Position numbers and translations under genes: made by a program. The notes under the pieces are model-generated. The model was not told the origin of the DNA, searched no databases, and saw only the letters and a list, made by a program, of their open reading frames with translations. From Microvirga makkahensis (lineage in GTDB: Bacteria; Pseudomonadota; Alphaproteobacteria; Rhizobiales; Beijerinckiaceae), in assembly GCF_009830105.1 (NCBI RefSeq), contig NZ_WURB01000001.1:124001-188000 (forward strand): a DNA stretch of 64,000 nucleotides. The letters run 5' to 3'. Shown piece after piece: positions 10,666 through 18,865 of this stretch. Positions within the stretch are counted from its first letter, which is position 1, and each line of letters starts with the position of its first letter.

Positions 10666-11039
10666 AATCCCTCAGGAAGGCGGATGTGCCCGCAGGCACC
10701 GGGCGAGAGAACTCGCCTCAACCGCTCGATCTTCGAAGCGTCCTACACGGAATTCATTGATTGTCCTCTAAGGCGGCATCGCGGGGCCGCGCAAGTGCTC
10801 CGCCGGCGGCGGGCTGGGGGAATAATTCTCAACTTGCCCCGTGCAGGCCACATTTTGGGTGCTTGAGGGCATTTCATCCCCTGGCGGATTGCGGGCCCCT
10901 TCGTGAACCCCATATGCCGCAAGGCGGAATTTGCACCGTTAACCATCTGTTAACCTTGCGGCTGGCTTTGACGGTCAATGTGATACAAACAACACAGAAC
11001 TGGCCTGCCCTAGGCCTCCACAAGGCTTGAGATTTCATC
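10666..11039. other. Divergent intergenic region between cckA and the FliO-like gene
   Basis: About 374 bases holding both promoters. The notable element is the TTAA-N7-TTAA site at 10939-10953. No RNA gene or protein-coding remnant was recognised. Confidence 0.5.
10939..10953. promoter_or_regulatory. Candidate CtrA-binding site (TTAA-N7-TTAA)
   Basis: The sequence TTAA CCATCTG TTAA is an exact match to the CtrA consensus TTAA-N7-TTAA. It lies 86 bases before the GTG of the FliO-like gene and about 275 bases before the cckA start, so position favours the FliO-like gene as target, with cckA possible. Confidence 0.75.
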
Positions 11040-12251
11040 GTGTCATCACTTTTTGGTTTTGAAGCGTCGCGAGCAGTTCTTTTCGTGATCGCGTTCGCCA
11101 TCATCCTCGCCCTGGTAGCCCTATTCGGCCTGGTGCTCCGCAAGCTGACCGGCGCCCGCCTCATCATGCCGGGAAACGACCGGTCCCGTAGCCGTCAGCC
11201 GCGCCTCGGCATCGTCGATGTCTACGACCTCGACCGGCAGCGGCAGCTTCTTCTGCTGCGTCGCGACAATGTCGAGCATCTTCTCCTGATCGGCGGCCCC
11301 AACGATGTGGTTATCGAGACGAACATCGTTCGCGTGGCCGGCGCCCGCCTTCCGGCCGCCGCCAGTGAGCCGGCGCAAGAGCGTCTCGAGCCTGCCTTCG
11401 ATCAATCCGCTCCTCGCCCGGCGCAGGCCGAAACCGGCGGACGCCCCTCCATCGAAACCCAGCTCGCCGCCCAGCTCGACGCCTTCGTTCGCCGTCCTTC
11501 GGAAAACTCGGACGTCGACCAGGAGCTTGCAGCGGTGGACTCCATCAGCGCGCCCGTTCCGGCTCACGCCGAGCCTCTCCTGAAGCCGGACAATGTCTCG
11601 ATTTCGGCGGCTCCGGCCGGCACGGCCCTTCGTGCCGAGGCCCGCATGGCTCCGCCCCAGGGCGCTCCCGTGCCTCCTCAGGCCGAGCCGCGCCCGGCTG
11701 TCACGCCCCCGCCTTTCCAGTCCCGGGCGACGCCGACGGCTCCGACCCCGCCTGCATCTTTCCCGACCACCGAGCCCGCCCGTCCGTCTCCGGCCACGGC
11801 CCCTGCCGGGATGTCTGCCGCTCCCGCCGTGAAGACCGGCCCCGACGCAGCGGTTCTCTCCAACATGGCCAAACAGTTGGAGGAAGCCCTAAAGCGTCCC
11901 GCCGCACCAGTGACCCCGCCTACGGCCCCGACCTTCGAGGCGGGTGAGGAAACTGCCGCGGACGAGGACGACCTGCTCGAAACCGCTCAGGCGGAGGAAG
12001 CCCGCACGGATGACCGTGACGAGAACCTTGAGAGCCTCGTCGAGGAGCCCGTGACCCCTTCGCAGCCCGAACCGCCGCGCCCGGCCGGCGAGCCCGTGCG
12101 CCCCGCGCCCTCGCCTCTGCCTTTGCGGCAGCCGGAACCTGCCGCATCTCCGGCCGCGCGCAAGGAGCCTGATCCCTTCTCGGTCGAGGACATCGAGGCC
12201 GAGTTCGCCCGCCTGCTCGGGCGTCCACTCGACCCTTCCAAGAAGGGGTAG
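11040..12251 (+). CDS. FliO/MopB-like membrane protein with long Pro/Ala-rich tail
   Basis: A 403-residue protein with one N-terminal membrane helix (about residues 9-34, VLFVIAFAIILALVALFGLVL) followed by a short basic stretch and a compact FliO-like domain (about 50-100: LGIVDVYDLDRQRQLLLLRR, then VEHLLLIGGPNDVVIETNIV). FliO assists assembly of the flagellar export gate. The remaining two thirds is low-complexity Pro/Ala/Glu sequence, ending in the conserved-looking SVEDIEAEFARLLGRPLDP. The start is GTG at 11040. It sits alone beside cckA, not in a flagellar cluster, so the role may be in envelope or cell-cycle processes instead. A CtrA-type box precedes it and a strong terminator follows. 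Confidence 0.7.
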   Translation: MSSLFGFEASRAVLFVIAFAIILALVALFGLVLRKLTGARLIMPGNDRSRSRQPRLGIVDVYDLDRQRQLLLLRRDNVEHLLLIGGPNDVVIETNIVRVAGARLPAAASEPAQERLEPAFDQSAPRPAQAETGGRPSIETQLAAQLDAFVRRPSENSDVDQELAAVDSISAPVPAHAEPLLKPDNVSISAAPAGTALRAEARMAPPQGAPVPPQAEPRPAVTPPPFQSRATPTAPTPPASFPTTEPARPSPATAPAGMSAAPAVKTGPDAAVLSNMAKQLEEALKRPAAPVTPPTAPTFEAGEETAADEDDLLETAQAEEARTDDRDENLESLVEEPVTPSQPEPPRPAGEPVRPAPSPLPLRQPEPAASPAARKEPDPFSVEDIEAEFARLLGRPLDPSKKG

Positions 12252-12329
12252 CGTATTGCGCGGCGCCAGAGAGCGGAGTGAGCGAAAGGTGGACCCGGCG
12301 TCCGCTTGCTCGCCTTATTCGCTCCATCT

Positions 12330-12437
12330 CGTCATCACCGGCCCTGCGCCGGTGATCCCACCCCATCGAGCATCGCGTCCTTCCGACTGGGATGGCCGGG
12401 GCTGATCCCCGGATCAAGTCCGGGGACGGCCATGACG
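12330..12437. repeat. Dispersed intergenic palindromic repeat, copy B
   Basis: CGTCATCACCGG...GCCGGTGAT, then GGGATGGCCGGGG, a palindromic insert (ATCCCCGGATCAAGTCCGGGGA) and GGCCATGACG. Same family as 2889-2975, with a longer central hairpin. It lies between the convergent FliO-like gene and dksA. Confidence 0.7.
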
Positions 12438-12455
12438 GGGGGAGACACGCAAAGA

Positions 12456-12483
12456 AAAAGGGCTCCGTCACCGGAGCCCTTTT
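12456..12483. terminator. Bidirectional terminator between FliO-like gene and dksA
   Basis: Twelve-base perfect stem AAAAGGGCTCCG / CGGAGCCCTTTT with a TCAC loop. A-run on one side and T-run on the other make it usable for both convergent genes. Confidence 0.85.
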
Positions 12484-12510
12484 CGTTGTCATTGGAATGA
12501 CCGGAAGGGA

Positions 12511-12930
12511 TCAGTCGTCCCGGTAGACCCGCTCGTTGCGCTCGTGACGCTCCTGGGCCTCCAGCGAGAGGGTCGCGATGGGGCGAGCCTCGAGACGCTT
12601 GAGGGAAATCGGATCGCCGGTTTCCTCGCAATAGCCGTAGGAGCCGTCGTCGATCCGGGCGAGTGCCGCATCGATCTTGGCGATCAGCTTGCGCTGGCGG
12701 TCGCGGGCGCGAAGCTCGATCGCACGATCCGTTTCAGAAGAGGCGCGGTCCGCCAGGTCAGGATGATTTTCGTTCTCGCTCTGCAGGGTCGCGAGGGTCT
12801 CCTGAGCCTCTTTGAGGATGTCGTTCTTCCAGCGGATCAGCTTGCGCCGGAAATACTCCCTCTGCCGTTCATTCATGAAGGGCTCGTCTTCTGTCGGTCG
12901 ATATCCCTCATCAATAACGATGTCTGTCAT
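12511..12930 (-). CDS. dksA: RNA polymerase-binding transcription factor DksA
   Basis: Binds RNA polymerase in the secondary channel and works with ppGpp in the stringent response. The 139 residues show the coiled-coil (about 20-100: FRRKLIRWKNDILKEAQETL, then ADRASSETDRAIELRARDR) with a tip of DxxDxA type, and the C-terminal globular part DGSYGYCEETGDPISLKRLE. Only one of the four zinc-ligand cysteines of the E. coli protein is kept: CxxC reads C-E-E-T, and the second pair reads S-L-E-A. This one-cysteine form is known among alphaproteobacterial DksA proteins. The ATG at 12930 gives the usual N-terminal extension. It is monocistronic and ends at a shared terminator. Confidence 0.95.
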   Translation of the reverse strand: MTDIVIDEGYRPTEDEPFMNERQREYFRRKLIRWKNDILKEAQETLATLQSENENHPDLADRASSETDRAIELRARDRQRKLIAKIDAALARIDDGSYGYCEETGDPISLKRLEARPIATLSLEAQERHERNERVYRDD

Positions 12931-13106
12931 GTTCGGCCGTTGTTCCCCGATGAACTGTGGCGCCCCTATATAGGGAAGCGGGTTCCACTACAACGCTCTT
13001 CCATGTCACCGATTGGTCTAAATGCCGCTCCGGCCGTGCCCGAAGGCATTGAAATACAAGACAAAGCCCAGCTCCGTACGATTTGCCGCACTCCATCGGG
13101 TACTTC

Positions 13107-14093
13107 TTAAGAGGTAGCCGCCTCCGCGCGATTGACCAATTCCCCCGCAACATCGCCGATTTTCGGCACCTCCTCCCGGATGAAGGGCAGCGGCCGGCAA
13201 ACGGAGAGCGCAGCCAGTCCGAATCGGGCGGTCATGAGCCCGTTCAGCACGCCCTCGCCCAGCTTCGCCGAGATCCGGGCCGCCAGCCCAAGCCCGAGAA
13301 CCTGCTGCATCAGGCTGTCCCCCACGGCTACCCCGCCCGTAACGGCGAGGTGGTTCAGCGCCGCCCTGGCCAGACGAAGAAAGCCGAAGAGGCCGGGCCT
13401 GCCGCCATAGATCCGCGCCAGGGTGCGCAGCAGCCGCACGGCTGCGAAAATCACGAAGGCCACGTCCACGATGGCGCGAGGGCTCACAGCCGTGACCAGG
13501 GACACCTGCTTGGCCGCGGCTGCGATCGCGCGCTTGGCCTGCGCATCGAGGGGCGCGAGCAGCTCGCGCTCGGCGATGGCCAGCCGGTCGTCCGCGTCGA
13601 TGATCTCGTCCGTTAGCTCCTTGATCCGGGCTCTGCCTTTCGCGGAACCGCTCCTGGCCCCGTAGAGATTTGCGAGATCGCCCACGATCCCCTTGGCCGC
13701 CTTGTGGTCTTTCACGGCCAACGCGTCGATGGCGGCTTCACGCAGCTTCTCGATCTTCTGCTCCCGCAGAATCCCCGCCACCTCGCGCCACACAAGGGCG
13801 AGGAAGGCAAAGGCGGCCATGACGACGAGGGCAAGCGCTACCCAGCCGAGCCAGGGCGCGACAGCATGGAGCTCGACGATCAGGTTCTGGAGGGTGAGAC
13901 CGAGCCCCAGGACGAGGAGGCCGGAGAGGGCCGAGAGCAGAATGCCCGTCCACGGCGCGCGCCGTCGCTCGCTCATGGGCACGACGACGCCGTCCGCCGC
14001 CTCGATGGCGTCGAAGGGCTCCTCGATGACTTCAATGGAGCCTCCGGCCACGTTGGGATCGTCGAGGCGGAATGCGCGAGGTTGGCGGCTCAT
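13107..14093 (-). CDS. YcjF/TIGR01620 family membrane protein (DUF697)
   Basis: A 328-residue inner-membrane protein of the YcjF (TIGR01620, DUF697) family, whose function is unknown. Two hydrophobic helices near residues 46-66 (WTGILLSALSGLLVLGLGLT) and 78-100 (LGWVALALVVMAAFAFLALVW) are followed by a helical cytoplasmic stretch and a hydrophobic C-terminal DUF697 domain with AAKQVSLVTAVSPRAIVDVA and ALNHLAVTGGVAVGDSLMQQ. Its start overlaps the stop of the upstream ycjX-like gene by four bases, so the two are translated as a pair, as in E. coli ycjXF. The stress-linked regulation known in enterobacteria cannot be judged here. Confidence 0.9.
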   Translation of the reverse strand: MSRQPRAFRLDDPNVAGGSIEVIEEPFDAIEAADGVVVPMSERRRAPWTGILLSALSGLLVLGLGLTLQNLIVELHAVAPWLGWVALALVVMAAFAFLALVWREVAGILREQKIEKLREAAIDALAVKDHKAAKGIVGDLANLYGARSGSAKGRARIKELTDEIIDADDRLAIAERELLAPLDAQAKRAIAAAAKQVSLVTAVSPRAIVDVAFVIFAAVRLLRTLARIYGGRPGLFGFLRLARAALNHLAVTGGVAVGDSLMQQVLGLGLAARISAKLGEGVLNGLMTARFGLAALSVCRPLPFIREEVPKIGDVAGELVNRAEAATS

Positions 14094-15538
14094 GCGAAAC
14101 GGTCCCCCAGCAGGAATTCAAGCGCGCGGTCGAGGCGGATATGGGGCATCTTCGCCATGCGGCCCGCCGCGTCCACGGGCAGCCTCGGCGGCCTGAAGCG
14201 GGGAAAGCGCAGGGAGCCGGGCTCGATGACTCCCTGGAAGATGGCCTCGGCAGTCTCGGGCAGCTCGCCCGGAAAGATCGCGGCCTCGGTCTCGCCGTCG
14301 AAGACCTCGGCCTCCACCCGCTCCCCCGCCTCCGGCACGCCGGCCACGGCCCGGAGGGTCTCCCGGCCCTCGCGCACCGTCGTTTCGCGCGTCGCCCGCA
14401 TAGAGGCGAGCGCCACCGTGCCCACCCGCGCGCCAGCGGCTTCCGTGCGGCGCGAGGCGCGGTTCACGAGGAGACGCAACACCGCATCGAGCCGGTCGTG
14501 GTCGGTGTGATGGATATGATCGGCCTTGGTGGCGGCAAACAGCACCCGGTCGGCACGTGGCGAGAACAGGCGGGAGAACAACGTGTTGCGTCCGATCCGG
14601 AACGCCAGGAGCACCTGATCGAGCGCTTCCTCCAGTTCGGCCAGGGCCGCAGGACCCGCATCGATGGCCGCCAGCACATCGACCAGCACGATCTGCCGGT
14701 CGATGCGCTGGAAATGATCGCGGAAGAAAGGCCTCACGACATGGGTCTTGTAGGCTTCGAAGCGTCGCTCCATGAGAGCCGCAAAGCTGCCCGGCGCAAT
14801 GGTCTGCCCGTGGGGCAGGTCAAGAGGCGCGAAGGTGAGCGCCGGCGAGCCCGCCAGATCGCCCGGCATGAGGAAGCGCCCGGGCGGCGTCGTCGCCACG
14901 GCCTCGGCCCCGGCACGGAGCGCCAGCAGGTAATCCTTGAAGGCATCGCTCGCCTTCGACGCCAGCACCTCGTCTACGGGACCCGCCGGATCCAGCGCCC
15001 TCAACACCTCATGCCAGCGGCCGGCCACGGCCGCCCGGTCACGGCGGCGGCTCGCCTCGACCGTCTGGCGGGACCATTCGGCATAGTCCGCATCGAGGAG
15101 CGCCAGATCGAGCAGCCATTCGCCGGGATAATCGACAATGTCGAGGGCAAGCGAGGCCGGACCGGGGCGCCAGCCCGCTTTGCGTTCATATTCGACATCC
15201 ACCCGCAACTCGCTGATCCGGCTCGTGGATTGGGGCCAGCGGCGCTCCAGCGTGAGCGCCGCCATGTGCTCTTCGAACGGAAAGCGCGGCACGGCATCGT
15301 CAGGCTGAGGACTGAGATGCGCCCGCCGGATTCGGCCCTCCGCAGAGGCGCGGAAGGCGGGCAGATTGGTGCCCCGGGTCAGGTGATGCACGAGCGCCGT
15401 GGTGAACACGGTCTTGCCGGAGCGGGCGAGACCTGTGACGCCAAGACGGAGAGAAGGCTGGATCAGTTGGCCGGACGCTTCCCAAAGGGATTGTGCGGCA
15501 GCGCCCATGCGGGAGGGAATGTCGGTAAGAGGCGGCAC
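14090..15538 (-). CDS. YcjX-like GTP-binding protein (DUF463)
   Basis: YcjX/DUF463 family P-loop protein, a predicted cytoplasmic GTPase partner of YcjF. Walker A is GLARSGKTVFTTALVHHLTR close to the N-terminus; VDYPGEWLLDLALL is the switch-like DxxG segment, and FAATKADHIH supplies an NKxD-like base-recognition motif. Its length (about 480) is normal. Three starts are in frame: 15601, a GTG at 15538 with AGG eight bases upstream (chosen), and an ATG at 15508. It forms a two-gene operon with the downstream YcjF-like gene. Substrate and process remain unknown in the family. Confidence 0.88.
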   Translation of the reverse strand: MPPLTDIPSRMGAAAQSLWEASGQLIQPSLRLGVTGLARSGKTVFTTALVHHLTRGTNLPAFRASAEGRIRRAHLSPQPDDAVPRFPFEEHMAALTLERRWPQSTSRISELRVDVEYERKAGWRPGPASLALDIVDYPGEWLLDLALLDADYAEWSRQTVEASRRRDRAAVAGRWHEVLRALDPAGPVDEVLASKASDAFKDYLLALRAGAEAVATTPPGRFLMPGDLAGSPALTFAPLDLPHGQTIAPGSFAALMERRFEAYKTHVVRPFFRDHFQRIDRQIVLVDVLAAIDAGPAALAELEEALDQVLLAFRIGRNTLFSRLFSPRADRVLFAATKADHIHHTDHDRLDAVLRLLVNRASRRTEAAGARVGTVALASMRATRETTVREGRETLRAVAGVPEAGERVEAEVFDGETEAAIFPGELPETAEAIFQGVIEPGSLRFPRFRPPRLPVDAAGRMAKMPHIRLDRALEFLLGDRFA

Positions 15539-15961
15539 GCGGAACCTGGACTTTGCTGAGCTTGGGATCAGATGGGGTTCGCCAAGCCGAATATAAAGCA
15601 CGGATTCCGCTTTTCCTCCTCACCGCGATAGGCCCACCGGAGTGGAGCGCAGCTGAAGAAGAAACCTCCTGAACTCTTTCGGGCCTCCATCAGAGGCGCG
15701 AGTTCTCACGTATTCTGGCCAGCGTCAACGGCACAGGTCTCGATCCCCTTTGTTCTCTCTCAAAGAATAGTGACGACACAACGCGCCACTAAACAAGCCG
15801 AGCCGCCCATGACCTATGTTAGCAGGTGAAATAAGCAAGAAGACCTATTCATCGATGGAGAGGAAATCATGCACATGGAAGCGAAAACACCCCTTAGATG
15901 GACACGCATCGGCTGAACTCCATGATGATCGATGTTCCACCTGCATTGGGCGATGGGGATT
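15539..15961. other. Gene-free stretch of lower GC
   Basis: About 420 bases between the ycjX-like start and the end of the repeat protein gene. It is visibly more AT-rich than its flanks, particularly around 15750-15930. I see no convincing protein, hairpin terminator or RNA gene. It marks one edge of a less ordinary block running to about 16,560. Confidence 0.4.
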
Positions 15962-16363
15962 TCAAACAAGATTCGTCGGCGCGATCCAACTGGCGAGGTT
16001 CCTCGAGATCTGGAGCGCCCCGCCTTCCGCGTTGACGATGTCGACGCCCTTGGCGTTGAGGGCGTCGACCTGTGCCTGGGTCAGGCCCTGAACAGCGGCC
16101 TCGGTATCGGCGAGTTCGATCACGTCGTCGGCGCTGAGGACCACGCTGCCCAGGGCCTCGAATTGAGCCAGCGTGAGCGACAGCCTGTTGGCGTCGTCAC
16201 TCAGATGGGCATTGAGCGAGAGGACGCCGTTGCCGGCCAGGGCCGTGGTCTGCTCGGTGGTGAGATTGCGGATCGCCTCGGCGGTGTCGACGATAGCTAT
16301 GCTCCCCTGCGGGAAAGGTGCTCCGGCGAGATATTCGGCGACGGTTTTGGTTGTCACGGCCAT
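15962..16363 (-). CDS. Small protein of DTA-type tandem repeats
   Basis: A 133-residue acidic protein with no signal peptide. It is built from two repeats of about 45-50 residues. In each, an aspartate-threonine-ala/glu turn (VDTAEAIRNLTTEQTTALAG and LADTEAAVQGLTQAQVDALN) is followed by GNGVLSLNA or AKGVDIVNA and by SLTLAQFEALGSVVLSADDV. Repeats of this pattern are familiar from very large secreted or RTX-like proteins of Rhizobiales, where they occur many times; here they form a short free-standing protein. The ATG at 16363 has GGGAGG about ten bases upstream and is preferred over a TTG three codons earlier. Function unknown. The genes upstream on the same strand are an HlyC-like acyltransferase and a secreted protein. 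Confidence 0.65.
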   Translation of the reverse strand: MAVTTKTVAEYLAGAPFPQGSIAIVDTAEAIRNLTTEQTTALAGNGVLSLNAHLSDDANRLSLTLAQFEALGSVVLSADDVIELADTEAAVQGLTQAQVDALNAKGVDIVNAEGGALQISRNLASWIAPTNLV

Positions 16364-16571
16364 TGTCTTCAAGCCTCCCGGTCGAGCCGAAGCGGCGTAG
16401 AGGCTTCAGCCTAGGACCAAATCCCAAGCCATGATCTGCCACGCTGCATAGCCCTTTACGGTTGTAACGTTGCATATTGATCGAACCGCAGCGGATTGCA
16501 ACTTTATTTCTGAAATATCCTACCTATAGCGACCTCAATCGAGCCCGGCCGAACAAGGCTTCGTTGGAGCC

Positions 16572-17144
16572 TCAGGACCCAGAGCCTTGCCCATGTCCCA
16601 TCCGGCCTTGCCGGATCGACTTCTCCGCCTTCGAGGACCGAAGCCCCATATAGGGCCGCCCATTGTAGCGTTTCCGCAGATAGGCATGGAGCCGGCGCAA
16701 GGCCTCCGCATCATCCGCGACGACCATCGTGACGACCAGGACGTCACCCTCGCTGCATTGCTCCGATGTCGGCGCCTCGTTGTGCTCCAGCCATTTCCTG
16801 GCAATCTCGCGAGAGCAAAGTGCCCAGCCGACATAGCCGACCGCAATCCCGTTGCGGACAGCGAAGGCATAATGGCGGCGGCGGATCTGCCCGGCGACGG
16901 CGCCGACCAGCCTGTCGGCCCGATAGGCACCGAACGGGGCATGCGCGGCGACATAGGTCACGGCCAGTCCCGTCGCGGCATCGACGTCCGGAACCTGCTG
17001 AATGGAGATTGCGGTCAAATCCTGCACCTCGCCCCGAAGAGAGTTCTTGCGAACGGCCGACAGCTTTATCTGATGGCTGACCGCCCCCGCTGACCCGCCG
17101 CTGGGCGGAAGGAATGCTCGCCGAGCCTGCCCCTTTCCGGCCAT
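16572..17144 (-). CDS. Divergent HlyC/RtxC-like lysine acyltransferase
   Basis: A predicted 190-residue protein resembling toxin-activating lysine acyltransferases (HlyC family), which transfer fatty acyl groups from acyl-ACP to lysines of RTX toxins. The match is strongest at RRRHYAFAVRNGIAVGYVGW, which parallels the HlyC block ANQYALLTRDNYPVAYCSW, then a serine-led helix and EGD in place of the SGD of HlyC. The catalytic pair of HlyC is not evident: the PLH histidine reads PFG here (nearest His is 69, just before), and the aspartate after the GD motif is replaced around residue 140. It may be inactive, use other residues, or be a distant relative. Start ATG 17144 lies 16 bases after the upstream stop, giving the usual family length; a longer open frame exists but looks non-coding. 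Confidence 0.5.
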   Translation of the reverse strand: MAGKGQARRAFLPPSGGSAGAVSHQIKLSAVRKNSLRGEVQDLTAISIQQVPDVDAATGLAVTYVAAHAPFGAYRADRLVGAVAGQIRRRHYAFAVRNGIAVGYVGWALCSREIARKWLEHNEAPTSEQCSEGDVLVVTMVVADDAEALRRLHAYLRKRYNGRPYMGLRSSKAEKSIRQGRMGHGQGSGS

Positions 17145-17160
17145 TCCAGGCAGGGCCGGT

Positions 17161-18180
17161 CTAATTGTCAAGGCGCGGAGAAACGGTCGGGCGCGCCCTG
17201 GCGCTCGCCTCGACTTTCCCGGCGGCCCGCTCGATGGCGGCCTGCACGAATTCCGGGCTTGCACGGACCGTCCCCAGTTCGAAGGCGGACATGGCCCGCA
17301 TGACGGGGGCGAGGTTCGGCAGGGGCTTGCCGTCCGCGTCGAAGAGCTTGAGGTCGTCATCGGGACCAAGTCCCAGGCCTTCGACCATGCGGCTCGCGTA
17401 GTTGCGCAGGCGTTGCTCGTCGGGCGCGCAGGCAGAAGAACCCTGGAGCTTGGATGCAGTGGAGGCTGTTGCCGACGGATCCCGCTTCGGCTTGGGCTTC
17501 CGAACCACGAGAGGTCTCGGATCGGAGGCCCGGGGCCTCTCGCCCATCCCCGCCGCGATGCTCGGCACTCTGTATTGCGGCGCCTTCGGCGTCATGGCAA
17601 TGACCATGGACACTCGGCCCGGCCTGCCGCGGGAGCCGCCCTTCGCCGTATAGCGCACCACCCTGCCCTTGCGCCGGGAGGCGAGATACCGGGCCCGCAC
17701 CGTGCCGCCGATGCCCCGGACGGCCAGCACCGCCATCCCGCCGATTCCGGTGGCGACGCCGCATTCGGGGGGAGCCCAGCGGCGCACGATATCGAGGGCA
17801 GATTTGCGGTTGTAATCGAGATAGTAGCGCTTCAGCAGCAGGGCTGCGGCATCGGCCCCGTGATGGGCGGAGGCGAAGCCCACATGCCCCTCGCTGTCGG
17901 TGGCGAGTTCCCCGTTCCAGCGGGCACTCTTGATGCACCAATAATTGTTCAACCTCACGCAGCGGGTGACGAAGGGCCGCTCCGCCTTGAAGAGGGCCGC
18001 CAGCATGATCACGGTCTTCGGCTCGAGCGCATCGATGGCTTCGGAGCGCCAGTTGGTCACCTCGCGGCTCCGAGGCTCATAGCGCGCCTGAAGCGCCTGC
18101 GCAGGCGCCGCCAGATCCGCCATGTCGGGAAGCAGGGCGCGTCCGGCAAGACCGAGCGCGAGAAGCGTCTGAAGCAGCAT
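17161..18180 (-). CDS. Exported hypothetical protein
   Basis: A 339-residue protein with a short hydrophobic N-terminus (MLLQTLLALGLAGRALLPDM) that could be a signal peptide. Residues about 70-135 form a compact domain with NNYWCIKSARWNGELATDSE, GFASAHHGADAAALLLKRYY and DIVRRWAPPECG. The order of these motifs recalls the phage P5-like structural/lytic proteins, where a GFA..F...GxxAAxxLL..Y stretch precedes xIIxRWAP. This is a resemblance only. The centre is basic and proline-rich, and the C-terminus (about 250-330) is a helical region with a conserved look. The acyltransferase-like gene follows 16 bases downstream, suggesting one transcript. Function not assigned. Confidence 0.6.
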   Translation of the reverse strand: MLLQTLLALGLAGRALLPDMADLAAPAQALQARYEPRSREVTNWRSEAIDALEPKTVIMLAALFKAERPFVTRCVRLNNYWCIKSARWNGELATDSEGHVGFASAHHGADAAALLLKRYYLDYNRKSALDIVRRWAPPECGVATGIGGMAVLAVRGIGGTVRARYLASRRKGRVVRYTAKGGSRGRPGRVSMVIAMTPKAPQYRVPSIAAGMGERPRASDPRPLVVRKPKPKRDPSATASTASKLQGSSACAPDEQRLRNYASRMVEGLGLGPDDDLKLFDADGKPLPNLAPVMRAMSAFELGTVRASPEFVQAAIERAAGKVEASARARPTVSPRLDN

Positions 18181-18335
18181 GGTGAGATTGCGATCCCGCG
18201 AATGCCTGAGAGTATCGAGATGGTTTCAGGAGAAACGATGGCCGGACCGATATGTTCATGCGGGCCGGATCGCGGGATCTTGACCTTGGCGCCCCCGCCT
18301 TTCACGAATAATGCGCCCGATCCCGCCTGTCCCTC

Positions 18336-18861
18336 ATGACAGCCGATATCCTGATCCGAAGCCTAATGCTGTCCGACGCCCAAGCCTACCGGAACCTGAG
18401 GCTGGAAGCCCTCGCCACGAGTCCCGAGGCCTTCGGCTCTAGCTGGGAGGCAGAAGCTCCGCTTCCTCTCGACATGATCCGGGCACGCATTCCGGCCTCC
18501 GGTCCGAGCGCGATCTCCGGAGCCTTCGCGGGCGACCCCTCGTGGGGATGGCGGGCCTGGCGGTCTACGAGCGGGCCAAGTCATCCCACAAGGGCTTCAT
18601 GTGGGGCGTCTACGTACAGGCGGGGCAGCGCGGCCGTGGGCTGGGAAAGAGGCTGGTCCGCCAGGTGATCGGTCAGGCCTCGCGGCGCGTGATCGTGCTG
18701 GAGGCGGGGCGGCCGTAGGCATGACGAACGGGAGCGCCCGGCGCAACTATCACGCCTTTGGCTTCAGGCCTTACGGGATCGAACGGTAGGCCCTGCGCGT
18801 CAGCGACGTCTTCTATGACGAGGAATTGCTGTTCATCGACTTCCAGCAGCCCGAAATCTAG
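18336..18861 (+). pseudogene. Decayed GNAT N-acetyltransferase gene
   Basis: Reads as a GNAT acetyltransferase in pieces. The first frame gives ILIRSLMLSDAQAYRNLRLE up to about 18540. A shift to a second frame gives GMAGLAVYERAKSSHKGFMW and the acetyl-CoA loop QAGQRGRGLGKRLVRQVI up to a stop near 18718. A third frame from 18721 gives TNGSARRNYHAFGFRPYGIE, a TAG stop at 18787, and then in the same frame LRVSDVFYDEELLFIDFQQ to a stop at 18859-18861. Two frameshifts and at least one internal stop are therefore needed. The order and spacing of the pieces match a single intact GNAT protein of about 175 residues. It converges on sixA four bases away. Confidence 0.85.
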
Positions 18862-18865
18862 GATC

